A DNA stretch of 22,280 nt from JAQIBY01 sp964418565 (GTDB lineage Bacteria; Bacteroidota; Bacteroidia; Bacteroidales; ML635J-15): NCBI GenBank assembly GCA_964418565.1, contig CAYQMB010000043.1, positions 1-22,280 of the forward strand, in the 5' to 3' direction. A program made the translations under genes and the position numbers. The notes under the pieces were generated by a model that was not told the origin of the DNA, searched no databases, and saw only the letters and a program-made list of their open reading frames with translations. Of this stretch, positions 13,646-22,276 are shown in pieces (position 1 is the first letter of the stretch; each line of letters opens with the position of its first letter).

Positions 13646-16600
13646 CTAACGAATAAGTGTCACATTTCCTTTTTTGGTAAAGCTATCCTGATCCAGGCAT
13701 GTAGCTTCAAAGAAATATACATACACATCGGGAGGTAAAGCTTTTCCACGGAATGTGCCATCCCATCCCCTGTCATTGATGTTATCCGTTTCGTAAATCA
13801 ACTCGCCCCAGCGATCATATACAGCAAAGTACATATCTGTAACGACACCAACGGGTGCATAGGGTTTAAAATAATCATTTTCGCCGTCACCATTTGGTGT
13901 AAAGGCATTGGGAATATAAAGATACGGTTCTCCGCAAATCAACTCTTTCACGACCACTACAACGGTATCTTTATTGATACAGCCAAGGGAGTCACGGATT
14001 CTGACTTCAAAACTTGTTGTTTCATCAGGTTTTGCAACTACAGCAGGCTGATCATCACCGGAAAGGGATTCATCAGGGAGCCATTGATAATGATAACCGG
14101 ACTGATCTGTGGCAATCAGGTTTGTTGTCATGCCGGTAAAAATCTCATCCGGCTCTGCAACAAGCTCAAGTGGTGGCACATAACCTTCTGATTCCACTTC
14201 ATATTCTGCAGATTTCGAACAACCGTTTTCATCGGTTAACAGCATGGTATAATCGCCTTCACACAAACCGGTGGCTACCGAATCGCCAGGGGTTTCATTC
14301 CATGCGAAATGGTAGGGCGGCGTACCTCCGATTGGGTTGATGTGTATTCTGCCATTGCAAACACCTGTACAAAGCATATCATAAACAGAATACTGATATA
14401 GCAACTCCGGTGGCTGTGTCAGAATATACTCCACTGTATCCACACAATTGTGCGCGTCGGTTATGCTTGTCTGGTAGGAACCTGCAGGCAGGCTGTCAAT
14501 TTCAGCCTCTGTACTGCCGTTAAACCAGACATAGTTGTATGGCTGAGTACCTCCACTGGCACCTGCGTTCAGGGTGGCTGTTTCTCCGTAACACAGGATG
14601 GGAGATTCGGGCTGAATGTACCCGATAAGTTCATCCGGTTCGGCAATGGAAACGTTGCGGTGAATAACGCAATTATCTGCATCTATAATGGTTGCCTGAT
14701 AAAGCCCGGCACAAAGTCCGGAAATGCTCTGACCGGTTAGGCCGTCATTCCAGTAATAATCAAATGGTGGCGTACCACCGGAAACAGAAACACTGATCTC
14801 ACCCTCGCAATCGCCGTAACAGGGATTATGCTCAACATTGTTCAGGCTGGTTGCCAGATTGTTGGGAGGCACCATTTCCACTTCAACCGTTGTATCACAG
14901 CCATTGGCATCGGTAATGGTTGCCGTGTTTGTACCGGTATACATTTCATCATTAACAGGACCATTCGTGCCATCACTCCAGTAAATGGTGTACGAGGGCG
15001 TTCCGCCTGATACTGCCAGTTCTGCCTGCCCGAGGCCTACGCCATCACACTGAGGCTGCACAAGGGTTGCAAACTGAGCATCCAGGGGATCCGGCTGACT
15101 GATGGTAAAGCTGATTTCATCCTCACATCCGATATCATCTGTCACCGTCACATCATAGGTGCCGGCACACATGTCTTCCCGTGTATTTCCGGTACCGTCA
15201 TCGTTCCAGATATACGTATAGGGAGCATACCCACTGGCGCTGACTTCAACTGATCCGTTGCAGTCGCCATAGCATAAGGGTTGTTGGATGGCAGGAGGCA
15301 GAAAAATCAGGTTATCCACATCCACCTGCACCTGATCGGTGGTCTCACATCCCAACTGGTTTGTCAGAGTCAGTGTATACGTTTGATCTGATGAGGGAGC
15401 AACAACAGGCGAGCTGCTGTTTTCGCCACTGACAATGCCGGAAAGTGGCGCCCACTGATAATCGAGGTTATCAGAAGGGTTAATGTTCGATACACTGAGG
15501 CTTGCGCTTTCACCCGCACAGATAATCTGATCCGGACTCAGCGTGTAGTTAAACTCATGCCATTCCACCAGCACGCTTTCCACCTGTTGGGTGTTACAGA
15601 TGTTCTCTGTAAGTTGCAGATAATATGTTGTCGTTCCATCCGGGATATCGGTCATATCTTCAGTGGTGCTGATAATATTGGAAAATCCGGCATCATCCGA
15701 CCAGGCAAGCTCACTGACATCACCACCGGTGGTAGCTGTAAGGCTCACCGGATCACCCTGGCAAATCATGGTATCAGGGGGCATGCTTACCAGGATGGAA
15801 ACATCCTCGATTTTAATTTCCTGATAAATCGTGTCGTTACACACATCGCTTACAACCAGCGTATAATCTGTATCTGTTGATGGGGATACAACCGGATTCT
15901 GAACGTTTGGGTTATCCACTTCTCCCTGTATCCAGTTAAATGAAGCATCAGTACCATAATCAGTATCCGGACCGATTTCGACATCTTCTCCCGGACAAAT
16001 GCTGATGGGCTCCAGACTCATTACATCTGCTGTTTGAACTTCAATTATGCGGTAAGATGTATCAGCGTAATTGCATGCGAGGGAATCGTAAGCCACGAGC
16101 ATGACTTCATATTCACCTTCTGCATCGTACATGTGGCTGGGTTGAAACTCTGTGCTGGTAGTACCATCGCCAAAATCCCAGAAAAACGAGCTTCCCTGGC
16201 TGTTGTTGATAAAAGATACTGTCTCGGGTGCACAAATGGCCGGAATGGGTTCAAAGCTGGATGCTGCCAGATTTTCAATAATGTTAATTTTAAATACAGC
16301 GTTGTTGCAATTGGTACTGTTGTTGGTTGGCGACCACACGCCGGGATCTGGCATGGTGGGAAACTCCTGACACGAGCCGCAGCTTGCGCAAACGGATTGT
16401 ATCACATTGCCTTTTTTATCAAACCGGCTGGTTCCGCCATCCACATGATCGTGACCGGAATAACCACAGCCGCCATAATGCACTTCACCAAAAAAGGTAG
16501 CATACTCAAGGGCAGCAGCATCTTCACTAAAAACGGCAACGTAAAAATCCTGGCCGTCGGTTTCAGTTTGCAGGGCATCGGCGGTTACCGGCAGGCCTTT

Positions 16601-18670
16601 GGTTCCGTATGTGTCAGTCCAGGCATAGGTGTCACCGGCCTCATTCAGGAAGGTATTGGCCCATTCTCTGCCCCATCCGGCAAGGTAAATACGGTCGCAG
16701 ACATCCACAGCAAATGCGCTGGGAGATAATATCGGGCGACCTGCTCCCCTGCCAAAAACACTGGACCATTCAAGGCTTGTCAGATCCGGGTTGAATTTGG
16801 CAAGAAACTGACCGGAGTTGGGTACAAAATAACTGGCATTGTTAACCATATCGGTTCCCTGGGCTTCTGTCTGACCATAGATATACACATCGTTTTCATC
16901 ATCAATGCGCACAAAATGCGCCTGATCGTACTCAGCACTGCCAAAGAAAGTCGACGTCAGCAGGTTGTTTCCGTTGGGGTTGATTTTTCCGACAAAACCA
17001 TCGGTACTGCCGCCCGCAAAGGAGGTAAGGTAAGCATCTGCTGTGACAGGGAAATCGGATGAGGTGGTTCCGCCACACACGTAGGACGTATTTGCCGGCC
17101 CGGGATAAATGGAATACACAGCATCATCATTGCTGCCGCCGTAATACGACATCCAAATCATGTCCGAAAGATCAGGAGAAAATTTGGCAACCAGGCCGTC
17201 CATACCACCGCCGTTGTTTGGCTGAAATCCGGTGCTTATTCCGGCAGAAATATCGCTGGAAAAGGTATTAGCCCCCACAAGGATAAAATCTTTATCATCC
17301 GCAATCACCTCGCCTCGAGCCCCATCACCATAATTGTAATACAGGCTGTCGTTGCCGTGCATCTGTATGTATCCCTCCTCGGTGTAGGACATTTTAAAAT
17401 TCAGTCCGTCGTTGTTGCTGCCACCAAGAAATGTACTTCCCAACAGTTGCGTTCCGTCTTCGCTGAGTTTGGTCAGAAAAATATCGGTACCATCCGGAAA
17501 GACAATCACGTTATCGTAGGTAATGCTGTCCCCACCATTGAATGAATTATCCCAGGCGTTGCTGCTGGTGGGAAAATCCGATGATCCCGTGGTACCAAAA
17601 ATGATAAGCTCATTGCTTTGATTGACCACCATGGAATGCGGCATTTCTTCGGCCACCGCTCCACCAAGATAGGTAGCATATAGACGGGTAGAGCCGTCTT
17701 CATTGTATTTGATGACGCCCACATCACAGCCCATATCGTAGTATGAGCTACCGGGGTAAGGCCCGATTCCACCAGCCATGTCAGTCTGGTATGCACCAAA
17801 TGATGTAGGATATCCAATATCAAAAACAATACCACCGCTAAACACATTATCCTCATAATCCCAGGTTGCGGTAAAACCCCAATTGTCACCAGTGGAGCCA
17901 GTGTAGGTACTAAAAACCAGTGAAGGATCAATAATCAGTTCACTATTAGGATCGTAGCCATCAGGAAGATCAAAGGAAACCACATTGTCATCCAGCGTGT
18001 ACTCACAGGCAATGTCTATGGTATCACCATCAATAACCTGATACGCATATGGCTGCAATTCTGTGGTTTTTGACAGGGATGTTTTCAGCACCAGGTTGCC
18101 ACGCCAGAGCCGCATTTTATCCAAACCCTCATAGCGCAGCCGGAGCTGATCCGGATCTGCACCGGGCTGAATGATATAATCGTACTTCAGGCCATTTCCA
18201 TTGTCGTAAAAGGAAACATCAATTCCGTTGTAAAGCTCCTGATAGCGCACCTGCCTGTAAATGCCCACACGTCTTGCCCAGTGCGAGGGGTCATTGCCCA
18301 GAAAGTAATTTTCATAATCCGGACACTTTTCACGACCCTGCATCCGCACATCCTTTGAGGCACCCACAAAATGAACCTTATAAGCATGAAAATCCAGATG
18401 ATCCGGCAGTTCCTCATCGTGTTCATGATGCGCTTCTGTTACGTCGCTTTCACCATGGTGCGCATGGGAATGTGTGTGCTGGCTTTTGTCTGCAAAATTG
18501 TAAACAAGCCCGTCTTTTTCCAGAAACAAAGCACCATAGTTCAAACGGCATTTGTATTCAACATGCTCAGGAAACTGGTTTTTGTTTTCCACAAAACGAT
18601 GCTGAGCAAACATCGGCAATGTCAGAAACAGTGACAGAATCAGTAATGCTATGCGATGGCTGTATTTCAT
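13646..18670 (-). CDS. Giant T9SS surface protein with beta-propeller-type repeats, PKD domain, SprB repeats and gliding-motility-type C-terminus
   Basis: The 1674-residue protein begins at the ATG at 18670 with a signal peptide (MKYSHRIALLILSLFLTLPMFAQ). Residues ~25-240 are a family-typical N-terminal domain (FVENKNQFPEHVEYKC, ALFLEKDGLVY) with a His-rich stretch near ~65-90. From ~250 to ~725 come SBBP-like beta-propeller repeats (VFSTYTGS, ATYLGG, STFLGGSNNDG, MSYYGGSNDDA, STFFGSAEYD, ATFFGEV). A Cys cluster (CASCGSCQ) lies at ~760. A PKD domain (FFWDFGDGTT) is near ~833. Ig-like modules follow, then five SprB-type repeats (~1120-1495; each with P-x-C-x-G, SGGTPPY, YWNDG, DxxGC). Residues from ~1577 (IPNAFTPNGDGENDYF, VYDRWGELIYE, WDGTFRGK, PPDVYVYFFEA) form a type B, CHU_C-like sorting domain. 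Family knowledge implies export by T9SS and display on or release from the cell surface as an adhesin or matrix protein. Confidence 0.93.
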   Translation of the reverse strand: MKYSHRIALLILSLFLTLPMFAQHRFVENKNQFPEHVEYKCRLNYGALFLEKDGLVYNFADKSQHTHSHAHHGESDVTEAHHEHDEELPDHLDFHAYKVHFVGASKDVRMQGREKCPDYENYFLGNDPSHWARRVGIYRQVRYQELYNGIDVSFYDNGNGLKYDYIIQPGADPDQLRLRYEGLDKMRLWRGNLVLKTSLSKTTELQPYAYQVIDGDTIDIACEYTLDDNVVSFDLPDGYDPNSELIIDPSLVFSTYTGSTGDNWGFTATWDYEDNVFSGGIVFDIGYPTSFGAYQTDMAGGIGPYPGSSYYDMGCDVGVIKYNEDGSTRLYATYLGGAVAEEMPHSMVVNQSNELIIFGTTGSSDFPTSSNAWDNSFNGGDSITYDNVIVFPDGTDIFLTKLSEDGTQLLGSTFLGGSNNDGLNFKMSYTEEGYIQMHGNDSLYYNYGDGARGEVIADDKDFILVGANTFSSDISAGISTGFQPNNGGGMDGLVAKFSPDLSDMIWMSYYGGSNDDAVYSIYPGPANTSYVCGGTTSSDFPVTADAYLTSFAGGSTDGFVGKINPNGNNLLTSTFFGSAEYDQAHFVRIDDENDVYIYGQTEAQGTDMVNNASYFVPNSGQFLAKFNPDLTSLEWSSVFGRGAGRPILSPSAFAVDVCDRIYLAGWGREWANTFLNEAGDTYAWTDTYGTKGLPVTADALQTETDGQDFYVAVFSEDAAALEYATFFGEVHYGGCGYSGHDHVDGGTSRFDKKGNVIQSVCASCGSCQEFPTMPDPGVWSPTNNSTNCNNAVFKINIIENLAASSFEPIPAICAPETVSFINNSQGSSFFWDFGDGTTSTEFQPSHMYDAEGEYEVMLVAYDSLACNYADTSYRIIEVQTADVMSLEPISICPGEDVEIGPDTDYGTDASFNWIQGEVDNPNVQNPVVSPSTDTDYTLVVSDVCNDTIYQEIKIEDVSILVSMPPDTMICQGDPVSLTATTGGDVSELAWSDDAGFSNIISTTEDMTDIPDGTTTYYLQLTENICNTQQVESVLVEWHEFNYTLSPDQIICAGESASLSVSNINPSDNLDYQWAPLSGIVSGENSSSPVVAPSSDQTYTLTLTNQLGCETTDQVQVDVDNLIFLPPAIQQPLCYGDCNGSVEVSASGYAPYTYIWNDDGTGNTREDMCAGTYDVTVTDDIGCEDEISFTISQPDPLDAQFATLVQPQCDGVGLGQAELAVSGGTPSYTIYWSDGTNGPVNDEMYTGTNTATITDANGCDTTVEVEMVPPNNLATSLNNVEHNPCYGDCEGEISVSVSGGTPPFDYYWNDGLTGQSISGLCAGLYQATIIDADNCVIHRNVSIAEPDELIGYIQPESPILCYGETATLNAGASGGTQPYNYVWFNGSTEAEIDSLPAGSYQTSITDAHNCVDTVEYILTQPPELLYQYSVYDMLCTGVCNGRIHINPIGGTPPYHFAWNETPGDSVATGLCEGDYTMLLTDENGCSKSAEYEVESEGYVPPLELVAEPDEIFTGMTTNLIATDQSGYHYQWLPDESLSGDDQPAVVAKPDETTSFEVRIRDSLGCINKDTVVVVVKELICGEPYLYIPNAFTPNGDGENDYFKPYAPVGVVTDMYFAVYDRWGELIYETDNINDRGWDGTFRGKALPPDVYVYFFEATCLDQDSFTKKGNVTLIR

Positions 18671-18702
18671 GCTAAACAGAGTCAATTGGGTTTTATACCT
18701 GA

Positions 18703-18733
18703 TAAAGTTACTGCATTTTTACCTCTCAGACAA
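18703..18733 (-). promoter_or_regulatory. Probable promoter of the giant surface protein gene
   Basis: On the minus strand TAACTTTA (18710-18703) matches TAnnTTTG at five of six defined positions. A TTG (18733-18731) lies exactly 20 bp upstream, the usual -33/-7 spacing in Bacteroidota. The ATG at 18670 follows after a leader of about 28 bases. Confidence 0.6.
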
Positions 18734-18816
18734 GTTTATTTCGCATTCTGTTGCCCGGAAACGCTTTAAATCCAACTTAATACTTAAAATTGTACCGGCA
18801 ATGTCATTAGGTTGAA

Positions 18817-19827
18817 TCAACGACGAGCATATATCTCCTGAACAGCCCGTTCAATCACCTCATCGGTAGCGCGGTCGCTCCAGTCCATCAGAGCCGTGAT
18901 ATGAGGCGGCACACCGGACTCGTAGTTGTTTCCGTTTTTGTCCAGGGTCTGGGTAACAGAAAAGCGGTACGTCCAGCCGTTTGGTAATTGCCCGCCATTG
19001 GGGACTCCAAGACCGCCGCCTGTGGTATCTCCCACGATCACAACATTGTCAATGGCCCGTGCCCCCAGGGCAGTAAACGAGCTGGCGCTGTATGATCCCC
19101 TGTCGGTGAGCAGGCACACCGTTTTATGGTATCGCTCCCCTCCTTCCGGTTCAATATACACCGGTTCGGAAGCTGTGAAATCATCATTGCCGGGGCCGCT
19201 TTTCATCCGTGAATGATACAGCAGCGTTTTCTGATCAACAAAGCGGCTCAACAGATCGTAAACATCGGCAATGCTGCCACCACCGTTTTCACGAATATCC
19301 AGAATCAGTCCTTCCGTGTTCTGGTAACGGTTCAGCACAAAATCCAGGTTTTCGCCATCAATGTTACCGGGAAATGAAGACAGCCGGATGTATCCGATGG
19401 AATCGCCCGCCAGAAAATCGTGAGAAAATGGTCCGGAAACGTAATAATTTTCCGGAAGGTAATTATCGGCTACCATGCGCCAGTCAAAATTATCCTGCCC
19501 GCGGCGGTAATTGCCGTAAAACGAGCGGTTAAAATCCGACACCAGGTTCACGTGATCATCCCGCAACTCATCCAGCATGGCTGCCATCACACTGAACAGT
19601 GAATCCTTGCTCATTCCCTCGTACAGGCAGTTGCGGTACACCGTTTTCTCATGCTCCCAGTCTATGCCTTTATACGCGAAAAAGGCGTACTTTTCATGGC
19701 ACTGCTCCCAGAGGTAATCAAAATTGTCATACGCATCGTCCGATTTTCCGTTTTCCTCGAACATGAGCTTTTCACAGGATGAAAAAACCACAATCAGCAG
19801 GCTTATTATCAGCAGTTTGTATCTCAT
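18817..19827 (-). CDS. S41-family (C-terminal processing/tricorn-like) peptidase lipoprotein
   Basis: The 336-residue protein has a lipoprotein signal peptide (MRYKLLIISLLIVVFSSC, Cys18). An N-terminal helical part follows, with LDELRDDHVNLVSDF, typical of the S41 pre-domain. The peptidase core is IGYIRLSSFPG (~144-154), GLILDIRENGGGS (~173-185), and the nucleophile segment LLTDRGSYSASSFTALGA with the probable catalytic Ser247. C-terminal strands (VVIVGDTTGGGLGVPNGGQLPNGW, ESGVPPHI) match the family, although the usual GVxPD Asp is His here. No PDZ domain is evident; the region where one would sit is short. It should cleave or process envelope proteins from the periplasmic face of a membrane. 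Its ATG overlaps the stop of the upstream outer-membrane protein gene by four bases (19824-19827), so the two are translationally coupled. Confidence 0.9.
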   Translation of the reverse strand: MRYKLLIISLLIVVFSSCEKLMFEENGKSDDAYDNFDYLWEQCHEKYAFFAYKGIDWEHEKTVYRNCLYEGMSKDSLFSVMAAMLDELRDDHVNLVSDFNRSFYGNYRRGQDNFDWRMVADNYLPENYYVSGPFSHDFLAGDSIGYIRLSSFPGNIDGENLDFVLNRYQNTEGLILDIRENGGGSIADVYDLLSRFVDQKTLLYHSRMKSGPGNDDFTASEPVYIEPEGGERYHKTVCLLTDRGSYSASSFTALGARAIDNVVIVGDTTGGGLGVPNGGQLPNGWTYRFSVTQTLDKNGNNYESGVPPHITALMDWSDRATDEVIERAVQEIYARR

Positions 19828-20711
19828 TTTTCAGGGATTTTAGCGGGTTCATTCAGTCCAAACATAAAACCAAGCTGCAGTTGATGCGCAGCCATTTCAA
19901 AGCGTTCGCCGGTTTTGTGTGAATACAGCGCATCCCACAGGTAGGCCAGTTTCACAGCATTGCCATTGTTCAGGTGGATGTGATAAGCCAGCTCAGAATG
20001 CATCCGATACCCGTCAAACCAGTGCAGCTCGTGCCGTTTGTAATAATTGTAATCGTTTACAACGGAGGAGTTATCCATATAATTAAAACCATTTCGCCAG
20101 GACACATTCATCACACCGGCATCCAGCCTGAAGGCAAGGCTTCGTTTTCGGGGAATGAGCTTGATTCTGAACAGTTTTAAATCGATGGTTTTGGCTTTCG
20201 TTCTGGACAGGTCAAGCCCGACACGAGCAGAAGCAAAGAGGGTACCAAACGCCTCAGAGCCAAAAGAGTTGTTGTAAAACGCGCTGTTGTTCCGGATCAT
20301 GCCCGTGAGCATCATGCTGCCACCGGCTTTCAGATTGAGACGTTCTCCGGTTTGCGGAAACACGCGGAACAGTTCGGTATGCCGGATATCGAGGCGCCCC
20401 AGCATGGCGTATGAGTCGGAATCCATAAATTCATCCGCACCGGTAAAGGAAAACATAACACCTCCGGACGACTCCCGGGCATCACTGAGCATCACACGGT
20501 ACAAACCAATATTGGCCGAAGCGCCGTGGTAGGTCAGCGGTGAGGTGGCAAAATCACGGAAATTCGAGTATCCCAGTCCGGCAGACTGGTCAAAGTAAAC
20601 CGGTCGGAGGCTGTCGCCGGATTGCAGGCTGAGTGCCCTGTGGGTTGTCTGCGCGTGCAGGCCACAGCTCAAAACCAAAACCGCCGGTAACAAAAGAAAA
20701 ATGTGTCGCAC
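19824..20711 (-). CDS. Probable outer-membrane beta-barrel protein of unknown family
   Basis: The 295-residue product has a cleavable signal peptide (MRHIFLLLPAVLVLSCGLHAQ). The mature part is rich in alternating aromatic and hydrophobic strands (LGYSNFRDFATSPLTYHGASANIGLYRVML, GGVMFSFTGADEF, HSELAYHIHLNNGNAVKLAYLWDALYSHKTGERFEMAAHQLQLGFMFGL), a pattern typical of 8-12-strand outer-membrane barrels. I do not recognise a named family. It is the first gene of a two-gene operon with an S41 peptidase lipoprotein, so it may be a substrate or partner of that peptidase. Upstream (minus strand) a TATATTTT element near 20736-20729 could be a -7 box. A 7-bp inverted repeat (TTTTCAG/CTGAAAA, 20740-20759) sits where an operator could lie. 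Confidence 0.78.
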   Translation of the reverse strand: MRHIFLLLPAVLVLSCGLHAQTTHRALSLQSGDSLRPVYFDQSAGLGYSNFRDFATSPLTYHGASANIGLYRVMLSDARESSGGVMFSFTGADEFMDSDSYAMLGRLDIRHTELFRVFPQTGERLNLKAGGSMMLTGMIRNNSAFYNNSFGSEAFGTLFASARVGLDLSRTKAKTIDLKLFRIKLIPRKRSLAFRLDAGVMNVSWRNGFNYMDNSSVVNDYNYYKRHELHWFDGYRMHSELAYHIHLNNGNAVKLAYLWDALYSHKTGERFEMAAHQLQLGFMFGLNEPAKIPEK

Positions 20712-20784
20712 TGTTTTTGTTTTTTGATAAAAATATAAATTTTCAGGGGTTTCTGAAAATATGCTTTGTTAATGATTCGGGCGT

Positions 20785-20940
20785 GCCCGTTTTTGGTTCC
20801 GGCGCAGGCACGAACCTTCAGGAAAAACCTTCAGGGTCGTTTCAATCCCTCTCTGTACAGTTTCATTCAAATTAAGCGAACAAGTTGATAGTTACGACCC
20901 TGAAGGTTCGTGCCTGCGCCAAAACCAAAAACGGTCGGGC
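20785..20940. repeat. Long imperfect inverted repeat in an intergenic region
   Basis: The left arm (20785-20840) and right arm (20894-20940) are reverse complements over almost their whole length, including a perfect 22-bp core (20801-20822 with 20899-20920). They enclose a 53-nt spacer of unrelated AT-rich sequence. The left arm is longer because a short motif, AACCTTCAGG, is present twice in it and once in the right arm. It contains no gene. It could be a dispersed intergenic palindrome of the kind seen in Bacteroidota genomes, a MITE-like element, or a very stable RNA hairpin after transcription. Confidence 0.8.
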
Positions 20941-20953
20941 TATCCGCTTGTAT

Positions 20954-20982
20954 CTTTGAGCGTTGAATTCTAACGCTCAAAG
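20954..20982. repeat. Hairpin next to the long inverted repeat
   Basis: CTTTGAGCGTT (20954-20964) pairs perfectly with AACGCTCAAAG (20972-20982), with a 7-nt loop. Flanking bases (GTAT/ATAC) extend the stem after one bulge. It has no following T run, so it is not an obvious terminator. Together with the repeat at 20785-20940 it fills the 417-bp gene-free gap before the NmrA-like gene; the rest of that gap shows nothing clear. Confidence 0.7.
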
Positions 20983-21128
20983 GATACCGCTTCTATCCCT
21001 CACGCGGGGGGTTTCACACAACTAAAAAACAGTTATTTTCATGATGGACTGAAAGCACTTAACACGTTGAACAAAAGAAAATCCCACTTGTACTACAGGT
21101 AGTTAAATCAGAAAATATAAAAACAGAA

Positions 21129-21968
21129 ATGACTATGAACAGATCAAAACTCTTAATAACAGCATCAACCGGAAATATAGGCTTACCCTTGTCAAAAGCC
21201 CTGCACGAAAAAGGGACTCCCTTTACGGCTGCAACACGGAATCCTGACAAAGCATTTGAAAAATTCGGATTTGAAACCGAAACAGTACCGCTTGACTACA
21301 CCAAACCCTCAGGCTTTCCCGAAGCTCTGAAAGGGGTTGAAACTATGTTCCTGTGTGGTCCGTCGGCGACACCGGGCGCGGACAAAATGCTGCTCAAACT
21401 GGTGGAACAAGCCATAGATTCGGGTGTGAAATATTTTATATTTATTGCCTCATATCCCAATGTGATGGACCGCATTGAAAAAAGCGGAAAAGACTACACA
21501 TTTCTGCGGGGTAACTTTTTTATGCAAAATTTTGAGATGTACCAGACAAAAGACATCCGGGAGCATAACCGGCTCTTTCTGCCAACCGGAAAGGGTAAAG
21601 CGCCGTATGTTGACACCATTGACATCGGTCAGGTAGCGGCTGAAGTCATTGACAATCCGGCTGAATACAAAAACGACACCATATACCTTACCGGTCCGGA
21701 AGCGATGGATCTGCATCAGGTTGCCGGCATTTTTTCCGATGTATTGGGCAAAAAAATCACCTTCAGCGAGCCCGGCGATGACGAATACCGCAAGGAAATG
21801 AAAAATCGCGGCTATTCAGACAAATATATCGATGCCATGATATCTGTCTTTGGAAAAATCAAAAAGGGTGAGGTGGCTCAGACATCAGATGATATTGAAA
21901 AGATATTGGGCCGAAAACCCGGTTCACTCAAAAATTATATTGAGAGAAATAAGGGGCTTTTTAACTAG
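21129..21968 (+). CDS. NmrA-like atypical short-chain dehydrogenase (NAD(P)-binding)
   Basis: The 279-residue protein starts MTMNRSKLLITASTGNIGLPL; the ATG at 21135 is an alternative two codons on. It has an N-terminal Rossmann motif (ITASTGNIG, the TGxxGxxG type), followed by the second strand with ATRNPDK, where the Arg favours NADPH. Further typical parts are VETMFLCGPSA, the segment VKYFIFIASYPN, YTFLRGNFFMQNF, and the late strand IYLTGPEAMDLHQVAGIFSDVLGKKITF, which is the NmrA/quinone-oxidoreductase-like (QOR2) layout. A catalytic Tyr-x-x-x-Lys pair is not evident, as is common in this atypical group; it may be a quinone reductase or a redox-sensing regulator. It is cytoplasmic. It stands alone: gene-free repeats lie on both sides. 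Confidence 0.87.
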   Translation: MTMNRSKLLITASTGNIGLPLSKALHEKGTPFTAATRNPDKAFEKFGFETETVPLDYTKPSGFPEALKGVETMFLCGPSATPGADKMLLKLVEQAIDSGVKYFIFIASYPNVMDRIEKSGKDYTFLRGNFFMQNFEMYQTKDIREHNRLFLPTGKGKAPYVDTIDIGQVAAEVIDNPAEYKNDTIYLTGPEAMDLHQVAGIFSDVLGKKITFSEPGDDEYRKEMKNRGYSDKYIDAMISVFGKIKKGEVAQTSDDIEKILGRKPGSLKNYIERNKGLFN

Positions 21969-22023
21969 TCTTTTTATAATGCCTTTTTACATGCCGGCTT
22001 TTGTCACAAAATTTGCAGAAAAA

Positions 22024-22276
22024 GCAAATTTTCATGCCAAAGGCAGACAGGTCCGCCAAAAGCTACCTGTGTGGGTTTGCATTACCACCGGACTGCGTTC
22101 GGAAACGGGGCTTCGAGACGCTTCGCTCCTCAGCCTCCTTTTTCCGCCCTTGTCCGGTGTTACCGACATCTTGTCCCTCCGGGACAGGTGGGGTTGTTAC
22201 CTGCCGCTTTTGTTCCGTCGATTGCCGGACAGGCACCATTTTTGTCATATCTGCCGCTTTTGGCATGATATTTTGC
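22024..22276. repeat. Imperfect palindromic element of about 250 bp, gene-free
   Basis: The outer ends are inverted repeats: 22024-22047 (core CATGCCAAA at 22033-22041) pairs with 22250-22276 (core TTTGGCATG at 22259-22267), allowing two mismatches and one 3-nt gap. Inside lie a second pair, CACCGGAC (22086-22093) with GTCCGGTG (22152-22159), a perfect small hairpin TGTCCC-TCC-GGGACA (22172-22186), and a 12-bp direct repeat CTGCCGCTTTTG (22201-22212 and 22251-22262). The open frames across it are simple products of the repeats. It may be a MITE-like or dispersed intergenic element. The window ends four bases later, so its true right border is uncertain. Confidence 0.65.

Noticed and set aside
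16034..16729. 231-codon open frame on the plus strand
   Set aside because: It is antisense to the giant surface protein gene, which is continuous and has recognisable repeats throughout.
20785..20990. CRISPR array or integron attC site
   Set aside because: There are no regularly spaced direct repeats, and no GTTRRRY/RYYYAAC ends typical of attC; the structure is an inverted repeat with one spacer.
22063..22268. Overlapping open frames of about 65 codons on both strands
   Set aside because: Both are inside the palindromic element, have low-complexity repeat-derived composition and no start signal; they are better explained by the repeat.
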